In this document: piece by piece, positions 34,743 to 43,294 of the stretch
Numbering within the stretch: the first letter of the stretch is position 1
Layout: each line of letters begins with the position of its first letter
Assembly (NCBI GenBank): GCA_000431015.1
Contig: HF986035.1
Coordinates: 1-48,212, forward strand
Length of the DNA stretch: 48,212 nucleotides
Source of the DNA: Alistipes sp. CAG:514
GTDB taxonomy: Bacteria > Bacteroidota > Bacteroidia > Bacteroidales > UBA932
Direction: 5' to 3'
Made by a program: the position numbers and the translations under genes
The notes under the pieces: generated by a model
What the model saw: only the letters and a program-made list of their open reading frames with translations
What the model was told of the DNA's origin: nothing
The model's database searches: none

Positions 34743-36947
34743 ATGAGAAAGGAAATCTTAACTATTTTATCCGCCTTGTCGCTCTCTGCCGGTCTGTCTG
34801 CACAGACGGTGGACACGACCTATATCTATAAGGACAGGAAGGACAGCCTGAACGCTGCGGTTTTTGTCGGACATCAGGAGAACAGCATTTCCAGGGGTAA
34901 GACCTTGAGGACGGAACTGATCTCCGCCTCCGGGCTTCAGAAGATGGCCTGCTGCAACCTGGCAGAAAGTTTCGAGAATTCGGCCAGCGTGACTGTAGGT
35001 TATTCGGACGCTGTCACAGGGGCGCGGCAGATCAGGCTTCTGGGGCTCTCCGGGACATATACCCAGATGTTGGACGAGAACCGTCCTGTGATGAGGGGGA
35101 TTACAGCTCCCTACGGACTGTCCTATGTCCCGGGGCCGTGGCTGGAAAGCATCCAGATCGCGAAGGGATCTCCGTCAGTGATCAACGGGCTTGAGTCTAT
35201 GACCGGACAGCTCAATCTTGAGCACAGGAAACCTACCGAGGAGAAGCCTCTTTTCATCCAGGCCTCGATGATGAGCGACACGAAAGCGGATTTCAACCTC
35301 ACGTCGGCATGGCAGATCAGTCCCAAGGTCTACACGATTGTTCTGGGGCATGCCAGCGGGAACTTCAAGACTTACGACATGAATCATGACGGCTTTAGGG
35401 ATGATCCTGAGATGTTGCAGTTCAATGTCGCAAGTAGGTGGCTCTACTACACCCCGGAACTACAGGTGCGCTGGGGAGTCAAGGCTGTGAAGGATCGTCG
35501 TCAGGGCGGAATGGACGGCTATGACAAGGACAGGGTGCGCTTACTGGTCTCCGGACCGGTAGAGGGATCCGGCAAAGCCGGCGTCCTCTCCAGCGAGCCT
35601 TGGGGAACCGAAATAGACAACCGCCTGCTGAACGCCTACCTGAAGGTCGGAAAGCCTCTTCGGGAGGATGGCTCATCAAGCATCGCAGCCATCGTGGACT
35701 GGTCGTGGCAGGAAAGCGACTCCTGGTTCGGCGCGTCTTCCTACCTTGCGCGGCAGCGGTCTGGCTTCGTTAACCTGCTCTACAGGAATATGTTGAATCA
35801 GTCCCATGACTTCACATTCGGCCTTTCCGGCACGTTCGACCACATCGACGAGACGGTCGCCAAATTCTCTTACATGAATATTCCTGATCCTGTGGTTCCG
35901 GCTGAACGTGTTATGCGTCCATATTCAGGAATCTCGGATCATTTCTTCGGCGGAGTCTATGGGGAATATACCTTCCATGCAGGTGAAGTGTTTACATCCA
36001 TTGCGGGACTGAGTGCGGACTGGTACAAGGGAAACGGGTTCAGGATGGCTCCGAGGGTGACGTTGAAATATTCCCCGGTTGAATGGTTCGTGGCGAGGGC
36101 GAATGGCGGCAGGGGACTGCGGTACGCCGATCCGGTCGCTGACAACATCGGCGTGATGTCCACGCACAGCGGTTTCGCCGGGGACTGCATGGACAGGTTG
36201 CTTGAGGATTCGTGGACGTTCGGAGGTAATATGACATTTTACATGCCTTTCGGTGCGGATCCTTCCAAGACCTACATCAGTTTTGATTATTTCCGGACGC
36301 GGTTCACACGGCAGTTGATGGTGGACTATGAGGTCCCGTCACCCTCCGGAGCCGCCGGTGAAGAGTCTGGAGTCAGGAATATTTATTTCTTTGATTCGGA
36401 TGGAAGACGATCATATTCAGATAATTGGCAGATTGATTTCTATGTTGAGCCGTTTGACCGCTTCACCGTTGCCTTGACAGGACGCTACACGAATGCCCGT
36501 TTGGAGAACTATGGCGGTGAACTGGTGGAGAAGCCGATGATAAGCCGCTTCAAAGGGGTGCTGAACCTCCAGTACAAGACCAATCTGAGCCGGTGGATAT
36601 TCGATTTAACGGCCTCCGTCAATGGTTCGGCGAGGGTCTACAACTTCATGAGGAATATGAAGGATGAAGACGGTTCGCCTCTTTACGCTGACGGACGCAC
36701 TCCCGTCTATCCTTTGCTCTACGCCCAGGTCACCAGGCGCTTCCGTGGCTTTGATGTCTATGTTGGCGTGGAGAACCTGACGGATTTCACCCAGAGGCAT
36801 GTTCTGGTCGGGGGCAGGAACTCTTCGGGCGAGTTGGTTCCGTGGACTCCGGGTTTTGACGCCAGCTGTGTATGGGGACCTATTATGGGCCGCCGTATTA
36901 ATCTTGGTGTCAGATTGACGCTTTGGAGGGCTACAAAGAACGATTAA
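34743..36947 (+). CDS. TonB-dependent outer membrane receptor, probable metal uptake
   Basis: The 734-residue receptor has a signal peptide (cleavage near GLSAQT), a plug domain (about 40-170; MACCNLAESFEN, ARQIRLLGLSG and VINGLESMTGQLN motifs) and a 22-stranded-type barrel ending in an aromatic residue region (INLGVRLTLW). It has no N-terminal carboxypeptidase-like domain and no SusD partner, so it is not a typical glycan receptor. The next gene encodes an exported HMA metal-binding protein, a pairing that points to a metal or metal complex as substrate; copper is a guess from the HMA domain. The start is the ATG at 34743, downstream of the promoter at 34672-34679. Confidence 0.88.
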   Translation: MRKEILTILSALSLSAGLSAQTVDTTYIYKDRKDSLNAAVFVGHQENSISRGKTLRTELISASGLQKMACCNLAESFENSASVTVGYSDAVTGARQIRLLGLSGTYTQMLDENRPVMRGITAPYGLSYVPGPWLESIQIAKGSPSVINGLESMTGQLNLEHRKPTEEKPLFIQASMMSDTKADFNLTSAWQISPKVYTIVLGHASGNFKTYDMNHDGFRDDPEMLQFNVASRWLYYTPELQVRWGVKAVKDRRQGGMDGYDKDRVRLLVSGPVEGSGKAGVLSSEPWGTEIDNRLLNAYLKVGKPLREDGSSSIAAIVDWSWQESDSWFGASSYLARQRSGFVNLLYRNMLNQSHDFTFGLSGTFDHIDETVAKFSYMNIPDPVVPAERVMRPYSGISDHFFGGVYGEYTFHAGEVFTSIAGLSADWYKGNGFRMAPRVTLKYSPVEWFVARANGGRGLRYADPVADNIGVMSTHSGFAGDCMDRLLEDSWTFGGNMTFYMPFGADPSKTYISFDYFRTRFTRQLMVDYEVPSPSGAAGEESGVRNIYFFDSDGRRSYSDNWQIDFYVEPFDRFTVALTGRYTNARLENYGGELVEKPMISRFKGVLNLQYKTNLSRWIFDLTASVNGSARVYNFMRNMKDEDGSPLYADGRTPVYPLLYAQVTRRFRGFDVYVGVENLTDFTQRHVLVGGRNSSGELVPWTPGFDASCVWGPIMGRRINLGVRLTLWRATKND

Positions 36948-36952
36948 ATCAC

Positions 36953-36960
36953 TATCTTTG
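36953..36960 (+). promoter_or_regulatory. -7 element TATCTTTG of the HMA gene
   Basis: A perfect TAnnTTTG element 6 bp after the receptor stop, about 53 bp before the HMA start codon. It lets the metal-binding gene be expressed independently of the receptor. Confidence 0.55.
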
Positions 36961-37012
36961 CAAGATGAACATTGGCGCGGAGAACTACGCCGCGATTCCA
37001 AGGTTGTGGATT

Positions 37013-37336
37013 ATGAAAAGAATACTTTTGATGGCGGTCGCGGCCGTGATGCTGGCTGCGCCTATTACTGTGGCTCAGGCTGCGCCTTTTGAGGGTTTTC
37101 CCAAGGAGAAGCCCGCTGACAAGAATGTCGTGGAGGTTGTCTTTGCGACTAATATGCATTGTGAGAATTGTGTCAAGAAGATAAATGAGAACATCGCGTT
37201 CCTCAAAGGTGTCAAGGATTTGAAGGTATCCCTTAAGGATCAGACCATCAGGATAAAGTACGACAGGCGCAAGACCGACGAGAAGACCCTTGCCGCCGCC
37301 ATAAACAAACTCGGCTACAAGGCCGATAAAATGTAG
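37013..37336 (+). CDS. Exported heavy-metal-associated (HMA) domain protein
   Basis: The 107-residue product has a signal peptide (hydrophobic to about residue 20, ending VAQA) and one HMA ferredoxin-like domain. That domain carries the metal site MHCENC and the typical second half VKDLKVSLKDQTIRIKYD and INKLGYKAD. Cytoplasmic CopZ and the metal domains of CopA share this fold; here the signal puts it in the periplasm, next to the TonB receptor just upstream. A role in receiving or buffering an imported metal ion is inferred. The stop lies 10 bp before hisS, so it may be cotranscribed with hisS. Confidence 0.85.
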   Translation: MKRILLMAVAAVMLAAPITVAQAAPFEGFPKEKPADKNVVEVVFATNMHCENCVKKINENIAFLKGVKDLKVSLKDQTIRIKYDRRKTDEKTLAAAINKLGYKADKM

Positions 37337-37346
37337 GAATATAATC

Positions 37347-38756
37347 ATGAGTCAGAAACCATCCATCCCTAAGGGGACACGTGATTTCGGTCAGCAGAGC
37401 ATGGCCGAGAGGAATTATATTTTTGAAACCATCAAGAAGGTCTTCAGGACTTTCGGCTACGCGCAGATCGAGACTCCTGCCATGGAGAACCTCTCAACCT
37501 TGCTCGGAAAGTATGGTGAGGAGGGAGACAAGCTCCTGTTCAGGGTGCTTAATTCCGGAGACTGTTTCTCCAAGGTGAACCTTGAGGACTACTGCAAGGA
37601 TGGCTGCGTCAACAGCGTGGCTCTGTCGAAGGAGGTCTGCGAGAAAGGACTCCGCTACGATCTGACCGTTCCTTTCGCCCGTTTTGTGGTGCAGCACCAG
37701 AGCGAGATCTCTTTCCCGTACAAGCGTTTCCAGATCCAGCCTGTCTGGAGGGCCGACAGGCCGCAGAAAGGGCGTTACCGTGAGTTCTACCAGTGCGATG
37801 TGGACGTGATAGGAAGCAAGTCACAGGTCAACGAGCTGGAACTCGTGCAGATTGTGGACAAAGTGTTCAGTCTCTTGGATGTGAATGTGCTGGTTAAGAT
37901 CAACAACAGGAAGGTCCTGACAGGTTTCGCCGAGGTCTGCGGATTCCCGGACAAGGTGGTGGACATCACCGTGGCGATTGACAAGCTGGACAAGATCGGG
38001 TTGGAGAGCGTGGAGGAAGAGATGCGGGAGAAAGGCTTGACAGACAGTGCTGTCACCGTGATCGAGCAGATCCTGAGGCTGTCCGGCTCCACGTCTGAGA
38101 AGCTCTCCTCGATGCGTTCCCTGATGAGCGGCGGCTCGGCTTCCGGTATTGTTTCCGAGACCGGTCTAAAGGGCCTTGACGAGCTTGACGAGCTTTTCGG
38201 TCTGATCAATGCCGCCGGTGTCGGATGCCCGGTCGAGATCGACCTTTCGCTCGCCCGGGGACTCAACTACTACACCGGGGCGATTTTCGAGGTAAAAGCG
38301 CTTGATTTCCAGATAGGAAGCATCTGCGGAGGTGGCCGCTACGACAATCTTACAGGAATATTCGGTCTTCCAGACATGTCCGGAGTCGGCATCAGTTTCG
38401 GCGCCGACAGGATCTATGATGTCCTCAAAGGCTTGGACAAGTTCCCTAAGTCATTGGCCTCAAGCACCACGCTTCTGTTTGCCTGCATGGGTTCCGATGA
38501 GCTCCGCTACATTCTTCCGGTCGCTGCCGCTCTGCGTTCCGAAGGCGTCTCCGTCGAAGTCTACCCGGAGCCGTCCAAACTCAAGAAACAGTTCGACTAT
38601 GCCGAAAGGAGATCCATTCCGTTCCTTTCCATCAACGGCGGCAACGAGATCGAGGCCGGAACCATCCAGCTGAAGAACCTGGCCGCCGGTGACCAGAAAA
38701 CTTTTTCCAAGGCAGACATCCCTGGAATGAAGGAATTTATGAATATCCAGGATTGA
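37347..38756 (+). CDS. hisS: Histidyl-tRNA synthetase
   Basis: HisRS charges tRNA-His. The 469-residue product has PKGTRDF at the start, motif 2 (FQIQPVWRADRPQKGRYREFYQCDVDV segment), the His-specific LARGLNYYTGAIFEV, GGGRYDNL and GVGISFGADRI (motif 3), and a C-terminal anticodon-binding domain. It is longer than the roughly 424 residues of E. coli because of an insertion near residues 55-85 (FRVLNSGDCFSKVNLEDYC), which I recall as common in Bacteroidetes. It follows the HMA gene by 10 bp. The tRNA-fMet gene downstream has its own promoter. Confidence 0.96.
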   Translation: MSQKPSIPKGTRDFGQQSMAERNYIFETIKKVFRTFGYAQIETPAMENLSTLLGKYGEEGDKLLFRVLNSGDCFSKVNLEDYCKDGCVNSVALSKEVCEKGLRYDLTVPFARFVVQHQSEISFPYKRFQIQPVWRADRPQKGRYREFYQCDVDVIGSKSQVNELELVQIVDKVFSLLDVNVLVKINNRKVLTGFAEVCGFPDKVVDITVAIDKLDKIGLESVEEEMREKGLTDSAVTVIEQILRLSGSTSEKLSSMRSLMSGGSASGIVSETGLKGLDELDELFGLINAAGVGCPVEIDLSLARGLNYYTGAIFEVKALDFQIGSICGGGRYDNLTGIFGLPDMSGVGISFGADRIYDVLKGLDKFPKSLASSTTLLFACMGSDELRYILPVAAALRSEGVSVEVYPEPSKLKKQFDYAERRSIPFLSINGGNEIEAGTIQLKNLAAGDQKTFSKADIPGMKEFMNIQD

Positions 38757-38781
38757 AGGCGGATTAAAAAATCCCATAAAA

Positions 38782-38813
38782 TTTTGCATATTCAGAAATA
38801 AACCGTACCTTTG
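38782..38813 (+). promoter_or_regulatory. Promoter of initiator tRNA gene
   Basis: TTTTG (38782-38786), 19 bp, TACCTTTG (38806-38813): consensus Bacteroidota promoter placed 11 bp before the tRNA 5' end. Confidence 0.7.
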
Positions 38814-38824
38814 TAGTCCAACAT

Positions 38825-38897
38825 CGCGGGGTAGAGCAGTTGGTAGCTCGTCGGGCTCATAACCCGGAGGCCGGAGGTTCGAGTCCTCCCCCCGCTA
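38825..38897 (+). tRNA. Initiator tRNA-Met (CAU)
   Basis: The cloverleaf has acceptor CGCGGGG/CCCCGCT, a D arm, anticodon loop CTCATAA closed by three consecutive G-C pairs (GGG/CCC), and the T arm GGAGG-TTCGAGT-CCTCC. Position 1 is C and faces U72, so the first acceptor pair is unpaired; this and the GGG/CCC anticodon stem mark it as the initiator. CCA is not encoded. Confidence 0.9.
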
Positions 38898-38902
38898 CGA
38901 AG

Positions 38903-38938
38903 ACGGACGCTGAGTGATCGGTGTCCGTTTTATTTTTT
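38903..38938 (+). terminator. Terminator of initiator tRNA
   Basis: ACGGAC (38903-38908) pairs with GTCCGT (38923-38928) and is followed by a T-rich run (TTTTATTTTTT). Confidence 0.7.
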
Positions 38939-38999
38939 GGCGGAAAGATTGGGTCGCTGCATTAATTAACAATAACTAATCCCCAAATATTCAATTCAA

Positions 39000-40208
39000 A
39001 TGAACTTAAAAAATTTTGTGGCTGTCGGAGTGACGGCGTTTGCGGCGCTTGCTCTTTGCTCGTGCGGGGGCGGCGGGGAAAGGAAGGCCGATGAGGTGCT
39101 TCCGATCATGTCATGGTACTCTATTCCTGCCCAGGACGCGTCTTTGGAAAGGTACCAGGAACTGGCGGAATGCGGGTTCAACATCAATTTCTCCCATCTT
39201 TACACATTGAAGGATCTCCAGACTTCGCTGGATCTGGCCGGGCAGGCCGGGGTCAAGGTGATGGCGACTTGTGTGGACCTTGAGACCGCCACTGACAGCG
39301 CGGTGGCCGCCATTAAGGATCATCCGGCGCTCTATGGCTATTTTCTGCGTGACGAACCTCTTCCAGCGGCGTTTCCGATGCTTGCCGAGTGGGCTGAGAG
39401 GATCAGGAAGGCCGACGGGGGAGAGCATCCTCTCTACCTGAACCTCCTTCCAAGTTTCGTGGACTCGGTGGCGCTGACCTGCAATTACAGGGAATATGTC
39501 CGCAGATTCATCAGTGAGGTTAAGCTGCCTATGGTGTCGTTTGATTTCTATCCCGTCACATTCAACGGAATCACAAAGGACTATTGGTACGACAACCTCC
39601 AGATTGTCCACGAGGAATCGGAGGCCGCCGGTCTGCCGTTCTGGGCCTTCGCCCTCTCGACCGCGCATGATCCATATCCACTTCCGACGATGGCAAGCCT
39701 CAGGCTCGAACTTTACACGGCTCTGGCCTATGGCGCGCAGGGACTCCAGTATTTCACTTATTGGAATCCTGGAACCGAGACCTGGAATTTCCACGAGGCT
39801 CCCATCAATCAGGACAAGCAGCGCTCTGAAGCTTATTACCTTGTGCAGCAGATGAATAAGGAACTTCAGGCGAGGGCCTATGTGTTCTTGAACTCAAAGG
39901 TTGTCTCGATAGCCCATGTGGGTGATGACATGTATAAAGGATGCAAGAGGATGGAGGATCTTCCTCCTCATGTGGTCTCGCTTTCCACAGGTTCCGCAGG
40001 TGCGGTCGTGTCTCTTCTTGAGAAGGGATCATGGAATTATCTTGTCGTTGTCAGCCGCACCCTTGACGCGCCGACCGACCTGAATGTGGAGTTCGGCTCG
40101 AAAGCCTGGACGATCGATCGGGAAGGCAACGCAGTCAAACTGGCCAAGGGCCCGAACACTTTCTCAATAGAGCCAGGCGACGTAGCGATCTTCAAGTTCA
40201 GGAAGTAG
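39000..40208 (+). CDS. Lipoprotein with glycosidase-like TIM barrel, function unknown
   Basis: The 402-residue product has a lipoprotein signal (LALCSC, Cys22) followed by a Gly-rich linker. The mature part begins LPIMSWYSIP and shows a pattern of alternating strands and helices with YFLRDEP near residue 115, FDFYPV near 180 and GLQYFTYWNP near 250, then a C-terminal beta domain. This resembles clan GH-A-like barrels, in which the Glu of a D/N-E-P motif is often the acid/base residue, but I cannot assign a GH family. It is not in a polysaccharide locus. The insertion boundary repeat lies 43 bp after its stop. Confidence 0.7.
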   Translation: MNLKNFVAVGVTAFAALALCSCGGGGERKADEVLPIMSWYSIPAQDASLERYQELAECGFNINFSHLYTLKDLQTSLDLAGQAGVKVMATCVDLETATDSAVAAIKDHPALYGYFLRDEPLPAAFPMLAEWAERIRKADGGEHPLYLNLLPSFVDSVALTCNYREYVRRFISEVKLPMVSFDFYPVTFNGITKDYWYDNLQIVHEESEAAGLPFWAFALSTAHDPYPLPTMASLRLELYTALAYGAQGLQYFTYWNPGTETWNFHEAPINQDKQRSEAYYLVQQMNKELQARAYVFLNSKVVSIAHVGDDMYKGCKRMEDLPPHVVSLSTGSAGAVVSLLEKGSWNYLVVVSRTLDAPTDLNVEFGSKAWTIDREGNAVKLAKGPNTFSIEPGDVAIFKFRK

Positions 40209-40251
40209 CCACATCCCGCGTCCCCTGAGGGCTGGCGGATCTATGTCTTGT

Positions 40252-40303
40252 ACCCATCTCGCACTTCAAGGGAACCATGTGGGAACCTTTATGAAAAGCA
40301 AAT
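40252..40303 (+). repeat. Left copy of 52-bp perfect direct repeat
   Basis: These 52 bases (ACCCATCTCGCACTT...AAAAGCAAAT) recur exactly at 43598-43649. In one frame both copies read PISHFKGTMWEPL followed by TGA, which could be the tail of a lost gene such as an integrase; this is a guess. The sequence left of the repeat differs between copies. A terminator hairpin begins at the next base. Confidence 0.85.
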
Positions 40304-40336
40304 GAGGCTGACTAGAAAGCGTCAGCCTCATTTTTG
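40304..40336 (+). terminator. Terminator hairpin after the left repeat
   Basis: GAGGCTGAC, loop TAGAAAGC, GTCAGCCTC, then ATTTTTGG: a perfect 9-bp stem with a U tract. It begins directly after the 52-bp repeat. Confidence 0.75.
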
Positions 40337-40391
40337 GTTGTTCCTATCGAACCACTCGAATTTATTTCAAAGGACTATATTGCATAACCGG

Positions 40392-40856
40392 ATGTTCAAA
40401 GACTATTCGATGAACAATGTCGATGAGTCGCAGATTGAGAAGTACATCTGCGATTACGTTCTAGTGCCTGTCCTTGACAAAGTAGCAAGGCCTTCTTCGC
40501 CAAAGTCAAGTTCAAGGACGATAATATTACTGAAGATAGTGCCATCAGTTCATTAAGGCCATCGGAGCCTTCCTCTATGTCAAAAAGAAGAAGAACTGGG
40601 TAAAGCTATCCGTTGCACTGAAGGAATCTGTCGCAATAATGTCGGCTAGTATTGCTGAAGGGAGTGTCTCCGCCGGTTGGATGATTATGTCCGTCCTCTG
40701 GAACGGTACTACTCTGAAGCGGCTCTCATTTGCGACATCATAGGCACAGTCCAGCAGCGCACGAAGCACATCACCAATCTTCCTGACTGGCGTGCTTTTA
40801 TGGGCAACCACGAGGTTGAGAACTCCGCTAAAAGGAAGGAAATAGCAGATTCTTGA
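40392..40856 (+). pseudogene. Decayed gene fragment(s) of unknown family
   Basis: A reading frame starts at the ATG at 40392 (MFKDYSMNNVDESQIEKYI) and runs past IEKYICDYVLVPVLDKVA. Sensible protein sequence then continues only by changing frame: AFFAKVKFKDDNITEDSA, then FIKAIGAFLYVKKKKNW, then, after stop codons, RLDDYVRPLERYYSEAAL to ADS and TGA at 40856. This looks like one gene broken by at least two or three frameshifts and stops. I do not recognise the family. It lies between the left repeat and the restriction gene, inside the repeat-bounded segment. Confidence 0.45.
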
Positions 40857-40886
40857 TTGCTTATCGTACAAGATTTCATATCTTTG
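40857..40886 (+). promoter_or_regulatory. Promoter of the restriction-modification genes
   Basis: TTG (40857-40859), 19 bp, TATCTTTG (40879-40886), 21 bp before the endonuclease start codon. The system is therefore driven by a native-type Bacteroidota promoter. Confidence 0.65.
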
Positions 40887-40907
40887 TAAAAGGCCAATGA
40901 TAAGGTT

Positions 40908-41609
40908 ATGAAAAAGTACGACCACAATGCTCTCATCAAGGCCGCCATCAAGTCCTTTTGGGAGACCAAACAAAAACAACTCACCGCTAGTGGCGATTCC
41001 TCCAACCGTGGGGCTGTTGTTGGGGGTAAACAGTTGGATGCCTTTGCCGAATTGCTCAAAAGACTCGCTATAGAGCAGGGCGTACCCGAGAAGTGTATCT
41101 ACACCAGCCAGGCTTATCTGCCAGGATACTTCCGCTCATCAAAAGACTGGGACTTCTTAATTATCGCCCCCAATAAGAAGCTGATTGCTGCCGTTGAACT
41201 TAAATCCCAGATTGGCTCCTATGGCAACAATTTCAATAACCGAACGGAAGAAGCCATCGGTTCAGCTGTGGATCTTTGGACCGCTTTCCGCGAGAACCAG
41301 TTCCCCGGCCAAACTGCTCCGTGGATTGGCTACCTTACGGTCGTTGGCAAAGATGAGGGTTCAACGAATCCCGTCCGCAACAACGAGTCCCATTATTCCG
41401 TCCTTCCGGAATTCAAGTCGGCCAGTTATCTGGACCGCTACCGGGTTCTCTGCCAGAAACTCATTTTGGAAAGGCATTATTCCATGGCCGCACTGGTTTG
41501 CACCAGCGGTCCAGACCATTATGAAGATATGTCCGAAGACACCTCCATTGAGCGGTTCATCCTTTCATTCATTGGTCATCTGATAGGCAACATCAATGAG
41601 TTCCAATAG
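40908..41609 (+). CDS. Type II restriction endonuclease, PaeR7I/XhoI family
   Basis: The 233-residue product matches the PaeR7I/XhoI family (recognition CTCGAG). It has AVVGGKQLDAFAELL, LPGYFRSSKDWDFLII, AAVELKSQIGS, GNNFNNRTEEAIGSAVDLW and PWIGYLTVV in the family order. The PD-(D/E)XK site is visible as Asp82, Glu97 and Lys99. Specificity for CTCGAG is inferred from the family. The gene is intact and precedes the methyltransferase, overlapping it by 14 bp. Its base composition is more AT rich than that of the flanking core genes, in line with transfer. Confidence 0.9.
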   Translation: MKKYDHNALIKAAIKSFWETKQKQLTASGDSSNRGAVVGGKQLDAFAELLKRLAIEQGVPEKCIYTSQAYLPGYFRSSKDWDFLIIAPNKKLIAAVELKSQIGSYGNNFNNRTEEAIGSAVDLWTAFRENQFPGQTAPWIGYLTVVGKDEGSTNPVRNNESHYSVLPEFKSASYLDRYRVLCQKLILERHYSMAALVCTSGPDHYEDMSEDTSIERFILSFIGHLIGNINEFQ

Positions 41610-43194
41610 TAGCAGATACGGCTTGCGCCGCTCCGGCGGTCAGCATGGGGATGTGTTCACGTCTCCAGAAGTTGTATCGTATATGTTGGACCTTGTCGGC
41701 TACACTGCCGATAGGGATTTGAGCAAAACTAGTATACTTGAACCTTCTTGCGGAGAAGGTGAATTCGTTGTCGAAATCATCCGGCGTCTTCTGGAATCAT
41801 CCCGGAGATTTGTTTTTGATTTTTCTTCAGCGTTTCAAAGCAATGTGTTTGCATACGATTTAGATGAGGCGAAGATCGCCACGTGCCGCAGCCGGATAGC
41901 GGAAATTGCTTCCCCCCTTCCTCTTGACGGTAATATCCGTCAGGCGGATTTCCTGATTGCTGACATCAGTTCTTTCGACATCGTTGTTGGCAATCCACCC
42001 TACATACGTTATGAGCAGATACCGGCTGATCTCCTTTCCGTCTACAAGCAGCAATTCCACACCTTCCATTATAGGGCAGATCTCTATATCCTGTTCTTTG
42101 AGAAGACCTTGACGCATCTGAATCCTGGTGGACGTCACTGCTTTGTATGTTCCAATCGTTGGCTCAAAAATGAGTACGGGAAGAAGTTGCGTGGCTGGAT
42201 TGCCCATTCTTTCCGGGTGGATTCGATTGTCTCACTTGAAAAGGCCACGGATGCGTTTCAGGAAGATGTACTTGCTTATCCGGCCATTACGCTTATCTCC
42301 AAAGCAAAGCCTGGCTCTACGTTCTCTTTTTCAGAACTGACCTCAATTTCCCAGCTCGGGAAAGATGCCGGGCGGCTCCTTCCTACGCCTGTTTCGACCG
42401 ATTGGAGCAGTGCCTTCAATCGCATACAGAGCGATGAGACCTTAGTGACCATCGAAGAAATGGGCTTTATGGTTGGTATCGGAGTTGCAACCGGAGCCGA
42501 TTCAATCTTCATTGCCAAGGATCTTCCATCAAAGGTCGAGAAAGAACTACTTCTCCCAGCCTTGAATGCCAGGGATATGTCTGGTAATCGCCTGCAGTGG
42601 TCCGGCCAATACCTGCTGAATCCTTACAAACCTAACGGCGAACTCATTAGTCTGGAAGATTATCCCCAGGCCGCTGCATACTTGATTTCTCATCGTGAAG
42701 CCTTGCAGAAACGCCATATCGCCAAGAAGAACCCCGCGAAATGGTACAAGACCATTGACAGGATTGTTCCGTCGCTGAAAGACACTCCCAAGGTGCTGCT
42801 CCCGGACGTTTCAGGCAATCAGTTAATTTTCGTTGATGACGGCAGGTTCTATCCACAACACAACCTTTATTACATTACAGGAGGGTCATTGCGCCAGCTT
42901 CAACTGCTAAGCGCGATGCTGATGTCCGATTATGTCAAGACCCAGCTTCTCAGCATTACCAATTGTATGAATGGCGGCTATCCTCGCTGGCAGAGCCAAT
43001 ACCTGCGTAAACTCGTGATGCCGGACGTGAACAAAATTGAGGATTCATTGGCTGAGCGCCTGCTGGGAGCATATCAAGCTTTTGATATGACTCGCCTTAA
43101 TGACACGATGGCCGACATCGTGTCTGCGCATAGAGCAGAGAGTCGCATACGGCAACCTCAGGCACAGCAGTTGACGTTTGATTTCGCGATATGA
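41596..43194 (+). CDS. N6-adenine DNA methyltransferase partner, M.PaeR7I-like
   Basis: The 532-residue product has a class I methyltransferase core: motif I SILEPSCGEGEF (about 46-57, SAM binding), an acidic YDLDE after the next strand, and motif IV NPPY (133-136, catalytic for N6-adenine). A C-terminal target-recognition region (about 260-510) includes NCMNGGYPRWQSQYL. As I recall, M.PaeR7I has the same length. It would methylate A in CTCGAG and protect the host. The ATG at 41596 overlaps the endonuclease gene by 14 bp, so translation is coupled. CTCGAG sites remain in this window (for example 20004, 23095, 29771, 47350 and 47719), so protection must be by methylation, not site loss. Confidence 0.88.
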   Translation: MSSNSSRYGLRRSGGQHGDVFTSPEVVSYMLDLVGYTADRDLSKTSILEPSCGEGEFVVEIIRRLLESSRRFVFDFSSAFQSNVFAYDLDEAKIATCRSRIAEIASPLPLDGNIRQADFLIADISSFDIVVGNPPYIRYEQIPADLLSVYKQQFHTFHYRADLYILFFEKTLTHLNPGGRHCFVCSNRWLKNEYGKKLRGWIAHSFRVDSIVSLEKATDAFQEDVLAYPAITLISKAKPGSTFSFSELTSISQLGKDAGRLLPTPVSTDWSSAFNRIQSDETLVTIEEMGFMVGIGVATGADSIFIAKDLPSKVEKELLLPALNARDMSGNRLQWSGQYLLNPYKPNGELISLEDYPQAAAYLISHREALQKRHIAKKNPAKWYKTIDRIVPSLKDTPKVLLPDVSGNQLIFVDDGRFYPQHNLYYITGGSLRQLQLLSAMLMSDYVKTQLLSITNCMNGGYPRWQSQYLRKLVMPDVNKIEDSLAERLLGAYQAFDMTRLNDTMADIVSAHRAESRIRQPQAQQLTFDFAI

Positions 43195-43294
43195 TGTAGA
43201 GGACATCATCGCCAGCCTTTTCAAGATTCATCTGGAGTTGAAAAAAACGTAAATGATACTTTATCAGGTACTTCGAAATTATTGATTCAGAGTA

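Noticed and set aside
40575..40979. 134-codon minus-strand ORF at the start of the cassette
   Set aside because: It covers the consensus promoter and start of the endonuclease gene on the other strand and shows no family pattern.
43193..43252. Short frame after the methyltransferase (DVEDIIASLFKIHLELKKT) as a controller protein
   Set aside because: Only about 20 codons, no start codon of its own, and no helix-turn-helix pattern.
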